From assembly GCA_047967505.1 (NCBI GenBank), contig CM106539.1: 64,000 bases of DNA. One strand, given 5' to 3'. The notes beneath the pieces are model-generated. The model worked only from the letters and a program-made list of their open reading frames with translations, had not been told where the DNA came from and did not search any database. Every line of letters starts with the position of its first letter. Positions within the stretch are counted from its first letter, which is position 1. This document shows positions 1 through 11,437 of this stretch, piece by piece. Both the position numbers and the translations under genes were made by a program. Source of the DNA: Dipteris shenzhenensis (taxonomy: Eukaryota; Polypodiophyta; Polypodiopsida; Gleicheniales).

Positions 1-475
1 ACCGTTTTCTCTCCTAAGTGCGACCACTATCCCATCCCCCTCTACACCCAACTATCTATTACGTGTGCTCCATGGCATCATCTTAGGTCCACTACCTTTG
101 CTCTCTCTCTCTCTAGTTTCTGGTCACCCTTATTATCCCCCTACTTATCGCTCATGTGCGTTCTCCTACACTGTATTAGTGACGGCCTTATATCTTGGCA
201 TAGTGCCTAGATTGCATTGAGGCTGAATATCGTTCGAGCGTTGCCTTCGGAGTCACGGACTAAGTCGTGTGTGAGTTGCGTGTGTTTTTCCTTGGCTGTT
301 TCGTTTATACGCAACTTCATTGTATTGCATGTTTCCATTAGTTACTAACTTGCCTGTAGATGTCCTTGGTTATAGTCATGTTGTGAGGACTTCCAGGGTG
401 TTGATGACTTTCTCCTTGCCCTTGGATGCCATCTTATCTCCTTCTTCACTCACCAGGGGGGGGATTTTGAAATAT
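1..475 (+). pseudogene. Decayed Ty1/Copia RNase H tail (relic)
   Basis: Short coding-like stretches resemble the end of a Copia polyprotein. Around 150-215 one frame reads CVLLH..SDGLISWHSA, and around 208-260 another frame reads LDCIEAEYRSSVAFGVTD. These correspond to the paired blocks 'CVFLG..LISW' and 'S-x-EAEYR' of Copia RNase H, here separated by a frameshift. A G-run at 456-463 could be the remains of a polypurine tract next to a lost LTR. No upstream RT is present because the window begins here. The assignment rests on two short motifs, so it is tentative. Confidence 0.35.
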
Positions 476-580
476 GTTTGAAGCTTAGGTTGCTTGCATT
501 GCTCAGATTTCTAACTTCTTTTCGGTTGTCTCATATGCTAGTGCTTTGTATGATTATTCCTCTATTTGATTTAAAGCTAT

Positions 581-1024
581 TTTTCATGCGAGGAAGAGAT
601 TCGGACGTCATAACAAGTAGAACTGTCACAAGTATGTACTCAAAATGAATAGTAGAGATGGATAATATCAAGCGATCCATTATGTGTTTGCAAAGCTTTC
701 CCAGGTCGCGCACCAATGAAGATTTTCGAGGTAAAGGAACCTGTGTAATCATATGTGTATTTGTATGTCTGTGAGGGAGTACAGGCTGTGTGTGTGTGTG
801 TGTGTGTGTATTTTCGTGAGGAAGAGATTCAAACGTCATAACAAGTAGGACTGTCACAAGTATGTACTCAAAATGAATAGTAGAGATGGATAATATCAAG
901 CGGTACATTATGTGTTTGCAAAGCTTTCCCAGGTCGCACCAATGAAGATTCCCAAGGTAAAGGAACCTATGTAATCATATGTGTGTTTATATGTTTGTGA
1001 GGGAGTACAAGCTATGTGTGTGCA

Positions 1025-1038
<14 letters not shown>
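581..1038. repeat. Two-copy tandem duplication, 228-bp period
   Basis: A unit beginning TTTTC.TG.GAGGAAGAGATTC occurs at 581-809 and again from 811 to about 1038. Matching points (GAG at 590 and 818) give a period of 228 bp. The copies differ by scattered substitutions and a 2-bp indel, and each ends in a TG run. Open frames across it are composition artefacts. Confidence 0.85.
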
Positions 1039-1086
<48 letters not shown>

Positions 1087-1239
1087 CATGTGCATGTGTG
1101 TGTACACATGTGTATGGATACAAACATAAGAAAAGTTGATAAGCATGCATATGAGAGAGAGAGAGAGAGAGAGAGAGCATGTGCATGTGTGTGTACACAT
1201 GTGCATGCATACAAACAGAAGAAAAGTTGATAAGCATGC

Positions 1240-1282
<43 letters not shown>
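1029..1282. repeat. TG/GA microsatellite with 91-bp minisatellite
   Basis: A long TG run (about 1029-1071) passes into GA repeats. The block GA-run, CATGTGCATGTGTGTGTACA, then AAAAGTTGATAAGCATGCAT recurs with a 91-bp period (AGAGAGCATG at 1081 and 1172), and a third partial copy ends in a GA run at about 1244-1282. Apparent Ser/Leu-rich or His/Thr-rich open frames on both strands come from the dinucleotide repeats. Confidence 0.85.
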
Positions 1283-1285
<3 letters not shown>

Positions 1286-2300
1286 ACATCAAGGGGCCAC
1301 TTTGATTAGAAAAGTGAACAGTGTGTCTCTATCTACTTCAGTGTGGTGAACATGGGGTGTCTGTATCCTTGAAGCAATAATGTAAGGAGGAGAGCAGATT
1401 AGAGAGTGGTTGTAACAAATGACATCTTAAAAGGAGTAAGGGTCAAAGGTGTAGATTTGAGTATTATGGGTGCTAGGATGTGAGGGATCCAATAGAGGAA
1501 AAAATAACATTACAAAATAGGAAGAAGGAGAAGAAATAGAACAAGCGAGCAAGTGGGAAAGAGAATAAACAGCAAAAGACAACAAATGAGGCTCCAAAAG
1601 TAGGGCTAGAAATAGAGGAATGCTAATAAGTACATGAACTTCTCGAGAGTTAATGACAAAATTGGGATTAAAATTTTTAAGCATTGTTTGTGTTTAGTTG
1701 TTTATTCTCCCATTTGCACCTCAATAGGGGTGAACGCTCAAAAGTGTTGATAAGGCTCAAAGCTTACCAAATTGTCTATTGCCATGAAAGGTTGGAAACT
1801 AAGGTTGGGAGTGAGGAAGAAATTTGAAGTTTGCATAGGAAAGGAAGCCTTTTCACTCGAACTTTAGGGTTCAAAAGATAAAGAAATAGGAGGGATTTTT
1901 TTTAAAAATGATGTGCTTGATATTTTAAAGCTTCAACAATCCGGGGGGGGGGGGGGGAGGAAAAAGGAAAAACAGCAGGGGAGGAATTCAACCTATGTTA
2001 TATCACATGCAATGGTGTCGGGGCACTACCTTTGGGCTAGCCCTATTTTGCAAAGGGTCATCACGATCGTGCAACAGGACTACCAACCCTCAACCACGAC
2101 TGGACCAACACGGGTTGCGATGGTTGGAGAGGACATGCATGCGTGCCATAAGATGGGGTAGGGGATGTGGATGTGTGCTGGAAAGGATGAGTGTGTGTTG
2201 CATCGCACAAGCATGCTTCCGTTAACCCCTCTAAGGAAGGAGCTAGAAAACAACATTTTGCCTGGTTAAGCCGAGATGATTGGTGATGGGGGAAAGTAAG
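1283..2300. other. Gene-free stretch with a 15-G homopolymer
   Basis: I see no convincing coding region, RNA gene or repeat family here. The only notable feature is an uninterrupted run of 15 G at 1943-1957 inside a purine-rich patch. The stretch probably leads into the upstream region of the DnaJ gene. Confidence 0.5.
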
Positions 2301-2896
2301 AGAGTAATTTCCGAATGGGACGCGTTCACACTGTGAAGAATTCAGGGTTTGGGTTTGGGTCGTCGTCTTCGTTGGGTGGGCAAATGAAGCGCTTTTGCGA
2401 ATTTTGGGGCATCGCAGAGTTGCAGAAGCTCCCAGCTCTCTGGCTATGGCCCCTCTCCTCCTTTGACCCCTCGCCTCCACCACCCGACTCTCCCACCTTG
2501 CATCCCTACAGCTCGCTCGCTCCCTCCGACAATCGACCTCACGTCCCGCCAGCCCGGCTAATGTGTAAGTCTGCGTCCCTCCCTTTCCCGATCTCTTTTT
2601 CTCTTCCCATGGCGCAATTTTGATGGACATTGTCGTGTTTTTCCCCCGGATCGTGCGCTTCTTCGATCTCTTTTGGTTTTTCTCGTCGCATTTTCTTTGT
2701 GGGCTTTCCTTGTAAGGCTTAACCCCCCCTCCTGTTTTTGTGGAGCTTCCAGAAAGCCCATGCATGCATGCCCAATGTAACTGCTTTAGTTGAAAACGCG
2801 GCTTGACAATTTTCGCTGCTTGCAACGCATGTTCGTAGTTTGTTTGAGACTTACTTTTTCGGCACAGAGCGGGACACAAAGCGGGACATAGGGAGC
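2301..2896 (+). promoter_or_regulatory. Promoter/5' UTR region of the DnaJ gene, possible leader intron
   Basis: This GC-richer block, rich in C and T at 2400-2640, precedes the DnaJ reading frame. A good donor (TGT|GTAAGT, GT at 2565) and a good acceptor (TTACTTTTTCGGCACAG, ending 2867) would remove a 303-nt leader intron. That intron would contain the in-frame upstream ATG at 2840 and so leave 2897 as the first start. No clear TATA box was found. A 289-codon open frame on the opposite strand looks like a chance frame. The splice sites are read by eye only. Confidence 0.4.
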
Positions 2897-5236
2897 ATGG
2901 AGTGTAATAAAGACGAAGCTGCTCGATCACGGGGAATTGCAGAGGCGAAGTTTTTGCAGCATGATTATTCCGGTGCTAGGAAGTTCGCCCTCAAAGCACG
3001 GCAACTTTTCCCCGAACTCGACGGGCTGCCTCAGTTTATTTCAGTCTTGGATGTTCACATCGTAGCTCAGGAGAAATTGCATGGCGGAGAGACGAATTGG
3101 TATGGGATCCTCCAAGTTGATCCCTCGGCTGATGAAGGCACGATTAGAAAGCAGTATAGAAAGCTCGCACTGCTTTTGCACCCAGATAAGAATAAATCCG
3201 TTGGTGCTGAAGCTGCTTTCAAGCACATTTCAGAAGCTTGGGGGGTTCTTTCAGACAAGACGAAAAAGGCAGCTTATGACATGAGACGCAACACTAAGGC
3301 CTCTCAGAGCTCGAAGGTTGCTCCATACAGGGAGCCTTCGCCAACTTCGAACGGGTACCATAATGTCACCCGTCCCTCTACAACACCCAACTACCCTCAT
3401 CGGCAACCTCAACCTCAACCTCAAGGTTACCCTGGGCCCCATCCTTCTTCTCACCCTCACCCTCCTCCTCCTCCTCCTCCTCAACCGGATGTGAGGACTT
3501 TCTGGACTGCGTGCCCATCGTGTAAGTTGCAGTTTGAATATCAGAGGACTTACGAGAACAAGAATCTGTGCTGCCCTATCTGCTATAAACCCTTTTTAGC
3601 GAGAGAGGTTGTTGCTGTCAGTGGAACAACATTGTGGCCTCCGCAAGAGCAACAGGGCGTCAGGATGGATGCTGGGGGTCATCATCATGCTAATGGCACC
3701 AATTTAAACTCATTTGGAAATGGTAATTTCCCTTGGTATAAAAACCCACCTGCAGCTCATGGGGTGCATGCCCAGACGAACGAAAGGACGATGAAGGAGA
3801 ATGTGAGGAGTAAGGATCAGAAGCAAAAGGGTCAGAAAAAGAAGGAGAAAGAAGAAAATAAAGCAAAGGCTGCAGCACAAGCCAAAGAAGCCTTTGACCG
3901 ACTCATAGCCAGATCAAAAGTGGTAATTGAGCAGAAGTTATCATCAGACAAGGCTGCTGCATTAGGACGTAAGGTTACAGCAGATAACACACGTGTACAT
4001 GTGCAACCTGCAGTTTCAGAAAAGCGGACCGCATCTGGCCAAAAAGCAAACTTAGCAAAGACGTCACCGCTAAAGGTGCCAACTTCAATCAATGAACTCA
4101 GTGAAGGGAAGGAGAACGGGGTTGCTCATGGAGATAAGGACGGTGATAAAATTGGCAGTTCTGGTTCAGGATTATCTAAATTAGCCACTCGCAAATCTCC
4201 CAGAGGAAAGAGGGGTACAAGTAGTCCTGATGTACATGATGATATCTTACGTGCAAAGAAGACGAGAACAGATCCACAGGTTTCTCTGGATGAACAGTTT
4301 TCAAATGGTGTCATGGATAAGGAATCTGAAGAAATAAAGAAATCATACACTGGGAAGATGCAAAGCCCTAACGTGGCCAAGGGCGCAGAAATCTTGGAGC
4401 AAACCAAGGGCTTAGGTGAAGATGCAACAATTAGTGTTCCCAAGGGACCGTCATTGCAGGCAAACTCCCCTTTACCTGTGAATAAGCAGACAGACAAGAA
4501 TACTCCAAGCACATGTGAAATGGAATTTTCATCTGTAGCTGCTGATGCTATGAATGTGCCTGACGCAGACTTTTATGACTTTGACAAGGATCGTTCAGAG
4601 AATCACTTTTCAGTTGGACAAATCTGGGCTGCCTATGATGATGATGATGGGATGCCACGGTATTATGCTCGAATTAGCAAAGTCATCTCTCACCAGCCCT
4701 TCAAGGTACAAATGTCTTGGCTCGAGGCTCGCTTTCGCTCAGATGAGACAATGGCTTGGTTGGATTCAGGATTCTCATACACATGTGGGGAATACAGACT
4801 TGGAAAGCCCACCTCAAGTGAACACATCAACACATTTTCACATTTGATGACATTTGAGAAAGGGCAGAGAGGAGGATTCAAAATCTATCCAAGGAAGGGA
4901 GATATTTGGGCTTTGTACAAGGACTGGAACACCTTGACAGAAAAAGAAACCAAGCATGGCTATGAGATGGCGGAGATCATTACAGATTTTAAAGATGAAG
5001 TGGGTGTTCAAGTTTCTATCCTGACAAAAGTTGAAGGTTTCAAAACACTTTTCCGGAGGCAGCTTGGGTCACAGTACATGCAGTGGGTCTCCCCTAAAGA
5101 GCTGAGGAAGTTTTCACATCAAGTGCCTGCTCACAGTCTCACAGTAGAACAAGCACCAGGGATACAAGAAGGTTGTTGGGAGCTCGATCCCGCATCAATC
5201 CCAATGGATCTAATTACTGGAAAGCATGTGGAATAG
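2897..5236 (+). CDS. DnaJ (Hsp40) J-domain protein with C-terminal DUF3444
   Basis: This is a 779-residue plant J-domain co-chaperone, expected to stimulate Hsp70 ATPase; its clients are unknown. It begins MECNKDEA, the usual start of this family, so 2897 is chosen over the in-frame ATG at 2840, which would add 19 atypical residues. An N-terminal helical region (1-65) is followed by the J-domain (about 67-131) with HPD at 95-97. A Pro/His/Gln-rich linker comes next, then a zinc-ribbon-like segment (FWTACPSC ... CCPIC). A long Lys/Glu-rich segment follows, with an AT-hook-like SPRGKRG. The C-terminus carries DUF3444, with FSVGQIWAAYDDDDGMPRYY and, later, GDIWALYKDWN. The frame is uninterrupted with no intron, as is usual for many J-DUF3444 genes. 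The charged centre suggests nuclear localisation (inference). No functional partner lies nearby. Confidence 0.95.
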   Translation: MECNKDEAARSRGIAEAKFLQHDYSGARKFALKARQLFPELDGLPQFISVLDVHIVAQEKLHGGETNWYGILQVDPSADEGTIRKQYRKLALLLHPDKNKSVGAEAAFKHISEAWGVLSDKTKKAAYDMRRNTKASQSSKVAPYREPSPTSNGYHNVTRPSTTPNYPHRQPQPQPQGYPGPHPSSHPHPPPPPPPQPDVRTFWTACPSCKLQFEYQRTYENKNLCCPICYKPFLAREVVAVSGTTLWPPQEQQGVRMDAGGHHHANGTNLNSFGNGNFPWYKNPPAAHGVHAQTNERTMKENVRSKDQKQKGQKKKEKEENKAKAAAQAKEAFDRLIARSKVVIEQKLSSDKAAALGRKVTADNTRVHVQPAVSEKRTASGQKANLAKTSPLKVPTSINELSEGKENGVAHGDKDGDKIGSSGSGLSKLATRKSPRGKRGTSSPDVHDDILRAKKTRTDPQVSLDEQFSNGVMDKESEEIKKSYTGKMQSPNVAKGAEILEQTKGLGEDATISVPKGPSLQANSPLPVNKQTDKNTPSTCEMEFSSVAADAMNVPDADFYDFDKDRSENHFSVGQIWAAYDDDDGMPRYYARISKVISHQPFKVQMSWLEARFRSDETMAWLDSGFSYTCGEYRLGKPTSSEHINTFSHLMTFEKGQRGGFKIYPRKGDIWALYKDWNTLTEKETKHGYEMAEIITDFKDEVGVQVSILTKVEGFKTLFRRQLGSQYMQWVSPKELRKFSHQVPAHSLTVEQAPGIQEGCWELDPASIPMDLITGKHVE

Positions 5237-5820
5237 GTTAGTAGCTGCTATTTCACGTTTTTGGAAGCTCAGAGCTGGACAGCTGACCGGTGTTCTGTAT
5301 GTCCACTGCTATTCAAGTGCAGAATTTGTAGTGTATGATCTATTACTGTACAGAATGTATGCCAGTCCAAAGCACACTGAAAACCCCTTTACATTCAGTC
5401 ATCTGACAGGGTGCAAGTAAATTTTGATCAAGTTACGGAAGCACCAGGAAGCTGGTAAGTGCCATCAGTTTTCTTTCCAAGTTTGAGATATATCAAATGA
5501 GCTGTCATTTTGGCTCCATAGTTGTCCCTTTCGAATTGGGCTTGTCTAAAGTATGCTCTCGTTCTCGTGTATGTTCTTATTATTGATAAGGAGGACTTGC
5601 TGTACTCTTGGCAGGTTTCCTTGACAAGGTTTCTTCGGGGCAGGATTTGCATGTCCAATGGAAACTATAGCTTCAATCCTGACTTGTATACTGCCACATG
5701 CTCACATACTTACTTGAGCCTGAATTGCTCAAATGATGATTCAAACCTTGTAATTTTGCCATGCAAATCGATAGACATAAAAACTCCCAAGTTTCTTGAC
5801 ACTTATTTTGGTTAGTTCCC
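5237..5820 (+). other. Probable 3' UTR of the DnaJ gene with intron-like signals
   Basis: Downstream of the stop, a strong donor (GCTG|GTAAGT, GT at 5455) and an acceptor with a pyrimidine tract (GTACTCTTGGCAG, ending 5614) bracket 160 nt. If both are used, the junction would lie over 200 nt after the stop codon. Short open frames here have no recognisable similarity. The transcript end cannot be placed. Confidence 0.3.
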
Positions 5821-8800
5821 CTTCCCTAAACTTGAGGGTGAAAACAGAAGAAGGTTTATACACTCAGTTAAAGGATTCTCTATGTCACCTTTGAAGTGAG
5901 CTGAATTTCTTGAAAGGGAAGTTATTTTGTTCTTTGCAGAATGCTGGTAAGGGTGTAGCTAAATGCCCTGGATAATGCTTATGTCATAGTACTAACAGCT
6001 GTCCTTTTTTTGCCTTAATTTCTTGTTCACTTAATGTAGTTACAGATGATTTAAGAAGTTCCGTTTTCTCTAGAGGTTGCGGCTAACCTGCCAAGATTTT
6101 GGATCTTAAGTCTAGCGTAAAGCCAGAATCTAAAAATTGGAATGTGAAACATGTGAACTTGGGATTGGGCAGTGATGGTTTATATTGTATAAAATTCAAG
6201 TTTCAAATCAAGTTGGGCCTGTGATACAAGTTCGAACAAAACTGCCATCACATGTAAGAGCAATTCTGAAGTTTTGGGAACCAGCAGGGGGGAGGAGACG
6301 TTTGTATGGTACAAATCACGAACTAGTCTAGAATTGCAGGCCATGCACGTTTGATCTCCGATATCAAAAAGTTCATATTGCAATGGTTTGATTGGAACAA
6401 TGATGTTAGTTTCTGTGAGTTAGTTAAGTATGAGTACCTGCATTGGATGCCATGCTGTGAACCTCGGTGCTGCTTGTGAACAAGCCAGTCTTAGCTACAG
6501 TTGGGTGGCTATTTTGGTTGGCCCTGTAGCTAATGGTCTTCTTCTTTATGGAAGGCGCTGCACCACTCGTACTACTTCTGTTTGGGTTGCAGCACTTATC
6601 TTTCTTGTTCTTGTCTGTAATTGATAGCGTCTAAGTATTTTAATCCTAGTTTGTAGAAATGGTGATAGACATCACGAGTGCTTTACTGAAAGTGGCTGGT
6701 TCCTGGTTGCTCATAGTATTCAGACATGCGTTTGTTGGTCATTATTAGCGGTAGGGTAGATGTGTAGGTTGTACGTATCTCCACCAAGTCTAGCTCTAAT
6801 GTGTGTTGGTTAAGTGCCTATGGTGGAAACCATAGATGACTCCCCTCGTGCTAAACAAAATTGTTGGTTCTTGGCTTGTAGCTAGATGGGGGGTGTGTGT
6901 GTGTGTGTGTGTGGATAAAACCTATTTATTTATTTACATACACACAGGCACATGTGACCTGCATACACATGCTCAAGTCAGAAAAGTGTGAATGAGTCTT
7001 TCATACGATAACCTTGATATTTTTTGTAATTATTGCTTTGGGCAATTAATTGCATATAATAGATCAATATGGTCATGACTAGAAAAAATGCCATAAAAAT
7101 GGCATCATTCATAATAAAATTAGCTTTATGTAATGGCCATCATTTTCCCTATTGTTGCCTTTATTTTTATAATTTGCTAGAAAAAGGAGATATATGTTTC
7201 AGCTTGGGATGCACAAACTCTTGGGATTGCTTTTGAAGAAACATCTTTAGAACCAAATACCTTTGTAGTATAAAGAATCCAAATTTTATGTTTAAGCTAA
7301 ACATCAAACCTTATTGTACTTATTATTCAAAGAGAGTCAAATAATGTCTAATTGGTCGTAGATAAGGCATGACTTAGTGAGCGTGGAGGTTACCTTAAGA
7401 ATTTGGGGATTGACACCATAGGGCAATCAATGCCTTGACATAGAGACATGAGCCTTCTTGCCCTCAAACTCAATCCAAGGAATTGGCCTTGGAATCAAAG
7501 TGTTTCAATAACCACACGTCTTTGTTTATTACTTTGCCCCCTCGTGGCACCCCCCAACACCCCAAAAAAAACAAAAAGAAGGCTTATTCATGGTCAATTG
7601 AGCATTGCTCTCAACACTACTCTTCTCACAAGCACTCAAGTTCCTCAATGTATTGAGCCTTAGCTTGGAACAACTTTTTGTAGACTTAGGGTCCTTTCCC
7701 ACCTACAATTATGTTAGAGTTATGTTATATTAGTGAGCATAACATAACCAATTCCGTTAAGTTAAAGCTAACCTTAACAAGGAGTTACATTTCCATTGGT
7801 ACTCATTATCTTATGAACTACGTGGTCTTTACTAAAACTTTCGGGGCTTCTTTTTTTTACCAAAATTGTTCATTTCATCAATCCAAACTACATTCTTTAA
7901 GTTAAGGTCACAATGTATTCTTCTTTTCAAGGCCTTTCAAATGAATACACATGTTGTATAGTTCTGAATTGATCTTGACCATGAAAATTTATTAACTTTT
8001 GTTAGATGGTGGGATGGGAATAGGATGATAGAAATATGCATGGTACCACTTGGGGCCACCTTTTCCCATTCCCATCCTATTTCTTCCCATGTGCTAAGCC
8101 CCTAAGACATGGTATTATGTTTTTCCGCTAACATTGATCCTCTGAGCGCTCCTTGGCTAGCATCAGGAATTTTGGGATATTGAGGGCTTTGATACTAGTG
8201 GAAAGATTCACAATAGGAGGATGAGCAACCTTACGTCTGCCTGAGCGCGGACACGGGTAGACTTCCCCAATGTTGATAACTACTTTCTTTCATCGAGTGA
8301 GAGACCTAACAAATCAAGAAATTTTGAGATACAGGTCCCTCAAGATCCCTACTTATCTAGGATCTGAATTTATGGCTATGCTGCTTGAAATGGGTACTAT
8401 GAGTTGACATACAGAGGCGTTTCTTCCATGTCAACACTTGAAAATTTGAATGCTTCATATCATAGGCAAGGCATCATAGAGTATATCATTCCTTTTGAAA
8501 TTGTAATGGACCCGTGGCTAGTGCTTGTCTACAAGAGCTACAATACCATGGGAGACCACTTGGGCTATGGTGACACTCTATCGTTGCCATGCCTTGTGCG
8601 CTATGGGGCGTTTAGCCCACTTGGAGCCCTAAAAGTGCCCTTATCCAAATATACCCTTTCCTTTCCTACACTCCCTAGGAACTAATATGTGTGAGTGCAT
8701 TGTGTTGATGGCTTGAAGATTGTTTGTATGATGCAAAAATTGTCCTTGTGGCCCATATGTATGTTTACTCTTGTTTCGCATTTTCCCATGGACAAAGAAT

Positions 8801-10393
8801 TTAATTGACAATTATTGCATCAATATGGTATAGAGTTTTCTAAAGATTTGTAATTCTGCAAAATTACTTGTAAGTCTCCGAGTGGGGTTAGATCAACTTT
8901 GTCATAGTTACAGTTACCAGTCCAAAGCCATGACAACATTTCCTCCTGAAAAAAGTGGAGCCCCGTGCTATCCAAATGCTTCATGCTCTTTGCTCTACAT
9001 GTGCTGCTGTTGTGCTGTAAGTCATAATTACTTGTATTAGACTCAATGCAAATGCGCATTGCTTGGAGCGGATAAGACTGCCTTAATCTTTATGATATGC
9101 AGCGACGATAATGAAATGAAATGGAGAACCTGCACTTGAGTTTGCTTGCAGGTCAATGTCATTTGACGTTTGTGATCACCTCTGAGATTTCACTGCTACT
9201 TAATGCTATTTATTTACTTGTCAGCAGATTCAGCTTCTATGTTGTGACTTTAGAGTCTCCCTGACGTAGAGTTGTGGACTACACCACCACGGGTACACCT
9301 CGTTGCAGCTGAAGACCTGTTTGAGCTACAGCTCTGAATTACAAGCTTTGCAAGAGTTTCTAACTGCCCCAAGTTTTGCAAGTACGTGTGTGTGCAGATG
9401 AGACGTGAAGACTGCCTATAAGAGGTGTTCACAGGTCTAGCTATCAGCGCACTCTAACACGATGACAAAAAATAAGCAGTGTGGAGGCTCCGAAGATTAT
9501 GATGCCCTCCACACAAATACACACATAAAATAGGACGCAAACACACAATGAATTGCTGCATTATGAAAATGTCAATTACTAGCTAAATGCATCACTGGCA
9601 TTCCTCTTAACCATTAAATTTTCGTATTCCAACTTCTTTCCCTTCACAGAAGTCTGTAAAGTACCTCTTTTGGGCGAGTTAATTTACAAGCAAGCCATTA
9701 AGTCAGTGACAACTAATAGCTTTAATTTTTCAATTTTCTATATCATGTGTGTGGTTGGTATCTATGATTGGTTAAATTTTATGTTATATGGTAGAATTGT
9801 CTCGTAGAGTTATGGAAGTAGACTTTTGATAGATGTTTGGTAGTCCTATATATTTTATGATGTATGCCAAACTTGTGGTAGTCTTCTATAAAATTGTGAG
9901 GACTTATGGAGTCATCTATTGGCTATTATTTGCCTAGATTGGCATTTGTTTGCATTGACTATCATTTTATGTTGCTATCATTGACTAGCATTAGTTGGTA
10001 GCTATTTCCATGTCATTGACGTGCATTTGTTAGCATGTGTTATGGTAACTTAGGATTGGTTTAATGGTCTTTCAAAGTCATATGATGTACTAGTTGGTCA
10101 CTTACTAGGTTTCATTATCCACCAATAGGGACTATCCTCCAAATTGAATGACATTGTAGGTATTTTTGGGATGGCATAGCTTATATTATTTTATATGGAT
10201 AATTTATGTAATTTTATAGCATAGATAGTCATTTTTTAAGGCTGTAATGTAAGGTTCAGAGTCGTATTTGTTGGCATTAAACGACCACAGATTTCGGTGT
10301 CTTATTGCAAATCCGATGTGAAATCGAATCCTATTGTTTTTCAATCCAATATTCAAAATGGAATAAGGGTTACTCTTAACCTACTTGGCTGGA
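5821..10393. other. Intergenic AT-rich stretch, no supported gene
   Basis: About 4.6 kb without a convincing coding signal. It holds a GT run at about 6894-6912 and several short open frames (for example 7448-7663 and 8404-8685) that lack family motifs and are not supported as genes. A 9-bp perfect hairpin (GTGTGGAGG/CCTCCACAC, 18-nt loop) sits at 9479-9514. Composition turns markedly AT-rich after 9700. Confidence 0.5.
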
Positions 10394-11070
10394 TTACTTC
10401 CAAGGACTAACCCAAAAAGGCCACCCTAGATTGTGGGCCATGGGTTTTGACCTAATAGATCTCAGTAACTGATCCATTTGAATATAAAATGCATGTGATT
10501 CATTGCACAGCACTATGGCTTCACGAATAACAGTAGCATCCAAATTACGGCCCTTCTCTATGTTCTCATGAAAATTTTTTGTTAGCTTGGACCTCCATTT
10601 CACTACTTTCCCATCTCTAGACCTATGGCGAATACTACTCAAGACCTTCCCCTAGGGCATTTGCCATAATTTTAGTCAGAGTTGAACCCCCAACCCTAGC
10701 ACTCAGCACAAAACCATTTTTTTGAAGCATTTGCATCTTATGTTGCTGCAAACCTGTCCCCTCTTCCACTGGGAATACTCCTAAGGCGGGGCCTAGCATG
10801 CCTATCACCAGACTTTAAATCAATGATTATTTGACACATTTCAAAACTAGACATATCCCTCCTTAATGCCACCCAAATATCTACATTGCCCCCAAAATCA
10901 TGGGATCGGCACTCCAAAAGCACTCTTCCCATCTCCTTCACAAATGTAACATCCATGCCTTCCAGCTTGGCCAGGCAAGCATCCAAAGCAAGTCATTTTT
11001 CTGTTTGGCACTGTTCTGCAATTTCCCACATTATTTTTGACACCTTTGTCTCCACTACCATAGCCTAGCT
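10394..11070 (-). pseudogene. Unrecognised decayed coding region
   Basis: Read on the minus strand, 11070 to about 10738 gives a nearly open frame (AMVVETKVSKIMWEIAEQC ... LALDACLAKLEGMDVTFVKE ...) with one in-frame stop. A second open frame follows at 10642-10394 (GKVVKWRSKLTKNFHENI ... SHAFYIQMDQLLR). The balanced, non-repetitive composition looks like real protein, but I do not recognise the family. It ends against the family A LTR at 11093, so it may once have continued into the coding-like sequence beyond the element (13340-14940). It could equally be an exon pair or a transposon relic. Confidence 0.3.
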
Positions 11071-11092
11071 GCCTCCTTCTGCATGAGCATGT

Positions 11093-11349
11093 TGACAAAC
11101 TATGAAGAGGGGAGAGGAGAAGAGGGGAGATGAGGAGAGAGGGCACAGCTAGAGAGCACACCACAAATGACTAACTGTACACTAGATTTAGTTGAAAAAA
11201 TAGAATATATACAAACCCTTTTAGGGTTAGGGTTAGGGGATCTAACCCTTTCCTTTATAGCACTCTATAAAGTTAGTGCTATGCACATATGATCACGTGA
11301 TGGTGCTATGCACACATGATCACGTGATGTTGAGCGTGAACTCTCAACA
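11093..11349 (-). repeat. Family A 3' LTR (257 bp)
   Basis: On the minus strand it begins TGTTGAGAG and ends TTTGTCA. It carries two copies of the palindrome ATCACGTGAT (11292-11301 and 11319-11328) with G-box cores, a TATAAAG element, and a TTTTAGGG-TTAGGG-TTAGGG telomere-like run at 11219-11239. The same-length LTR recurs at 53569-53825. Confidence 0.85.
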
Positions 11350-11437
11350 CCTTCCCTCAAGATTAGCATCATGAAGTAGGCCTTCCCTCAAGATGATGAT
11401 TCTTGGGAATCGAAGAAGGACTGAGCATTACATTCTA

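Noticed and set aside
581-1282. CRISPR-like spaced repeats
   Set aside because: Long imperfect tandem units in plant DNA with no regular unique spacers and no cas genes.
908-1292. Several overlapping open frames on both strands
   Set aside because: They are translations of TG/GA repeats; composition alone keeps them open.
2840-2896. Upstream in-frame ATG as the DnaJ start
   Set aside because: The 19 extra residues are unlike the family, MECNKDEA is the usual start, and a likely leader intron would remove this ATG.
2061-2930. 289-codon minus-strand open frame
   Set aside because: It overlaps the DnaJ upstream region and start codon in antisense and shows no family motif.
7448-8685. Short plus-strand open frames as genes
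   Set aside because: No recognisable domain, no splice context, and length expected by chance.
11219-11239. Telomere-like TTAGGG run as a chromosome end or internal telomere
   Set aside because: Only about three units, and present at the same place in every family A LTR, so it is part of the LTR.
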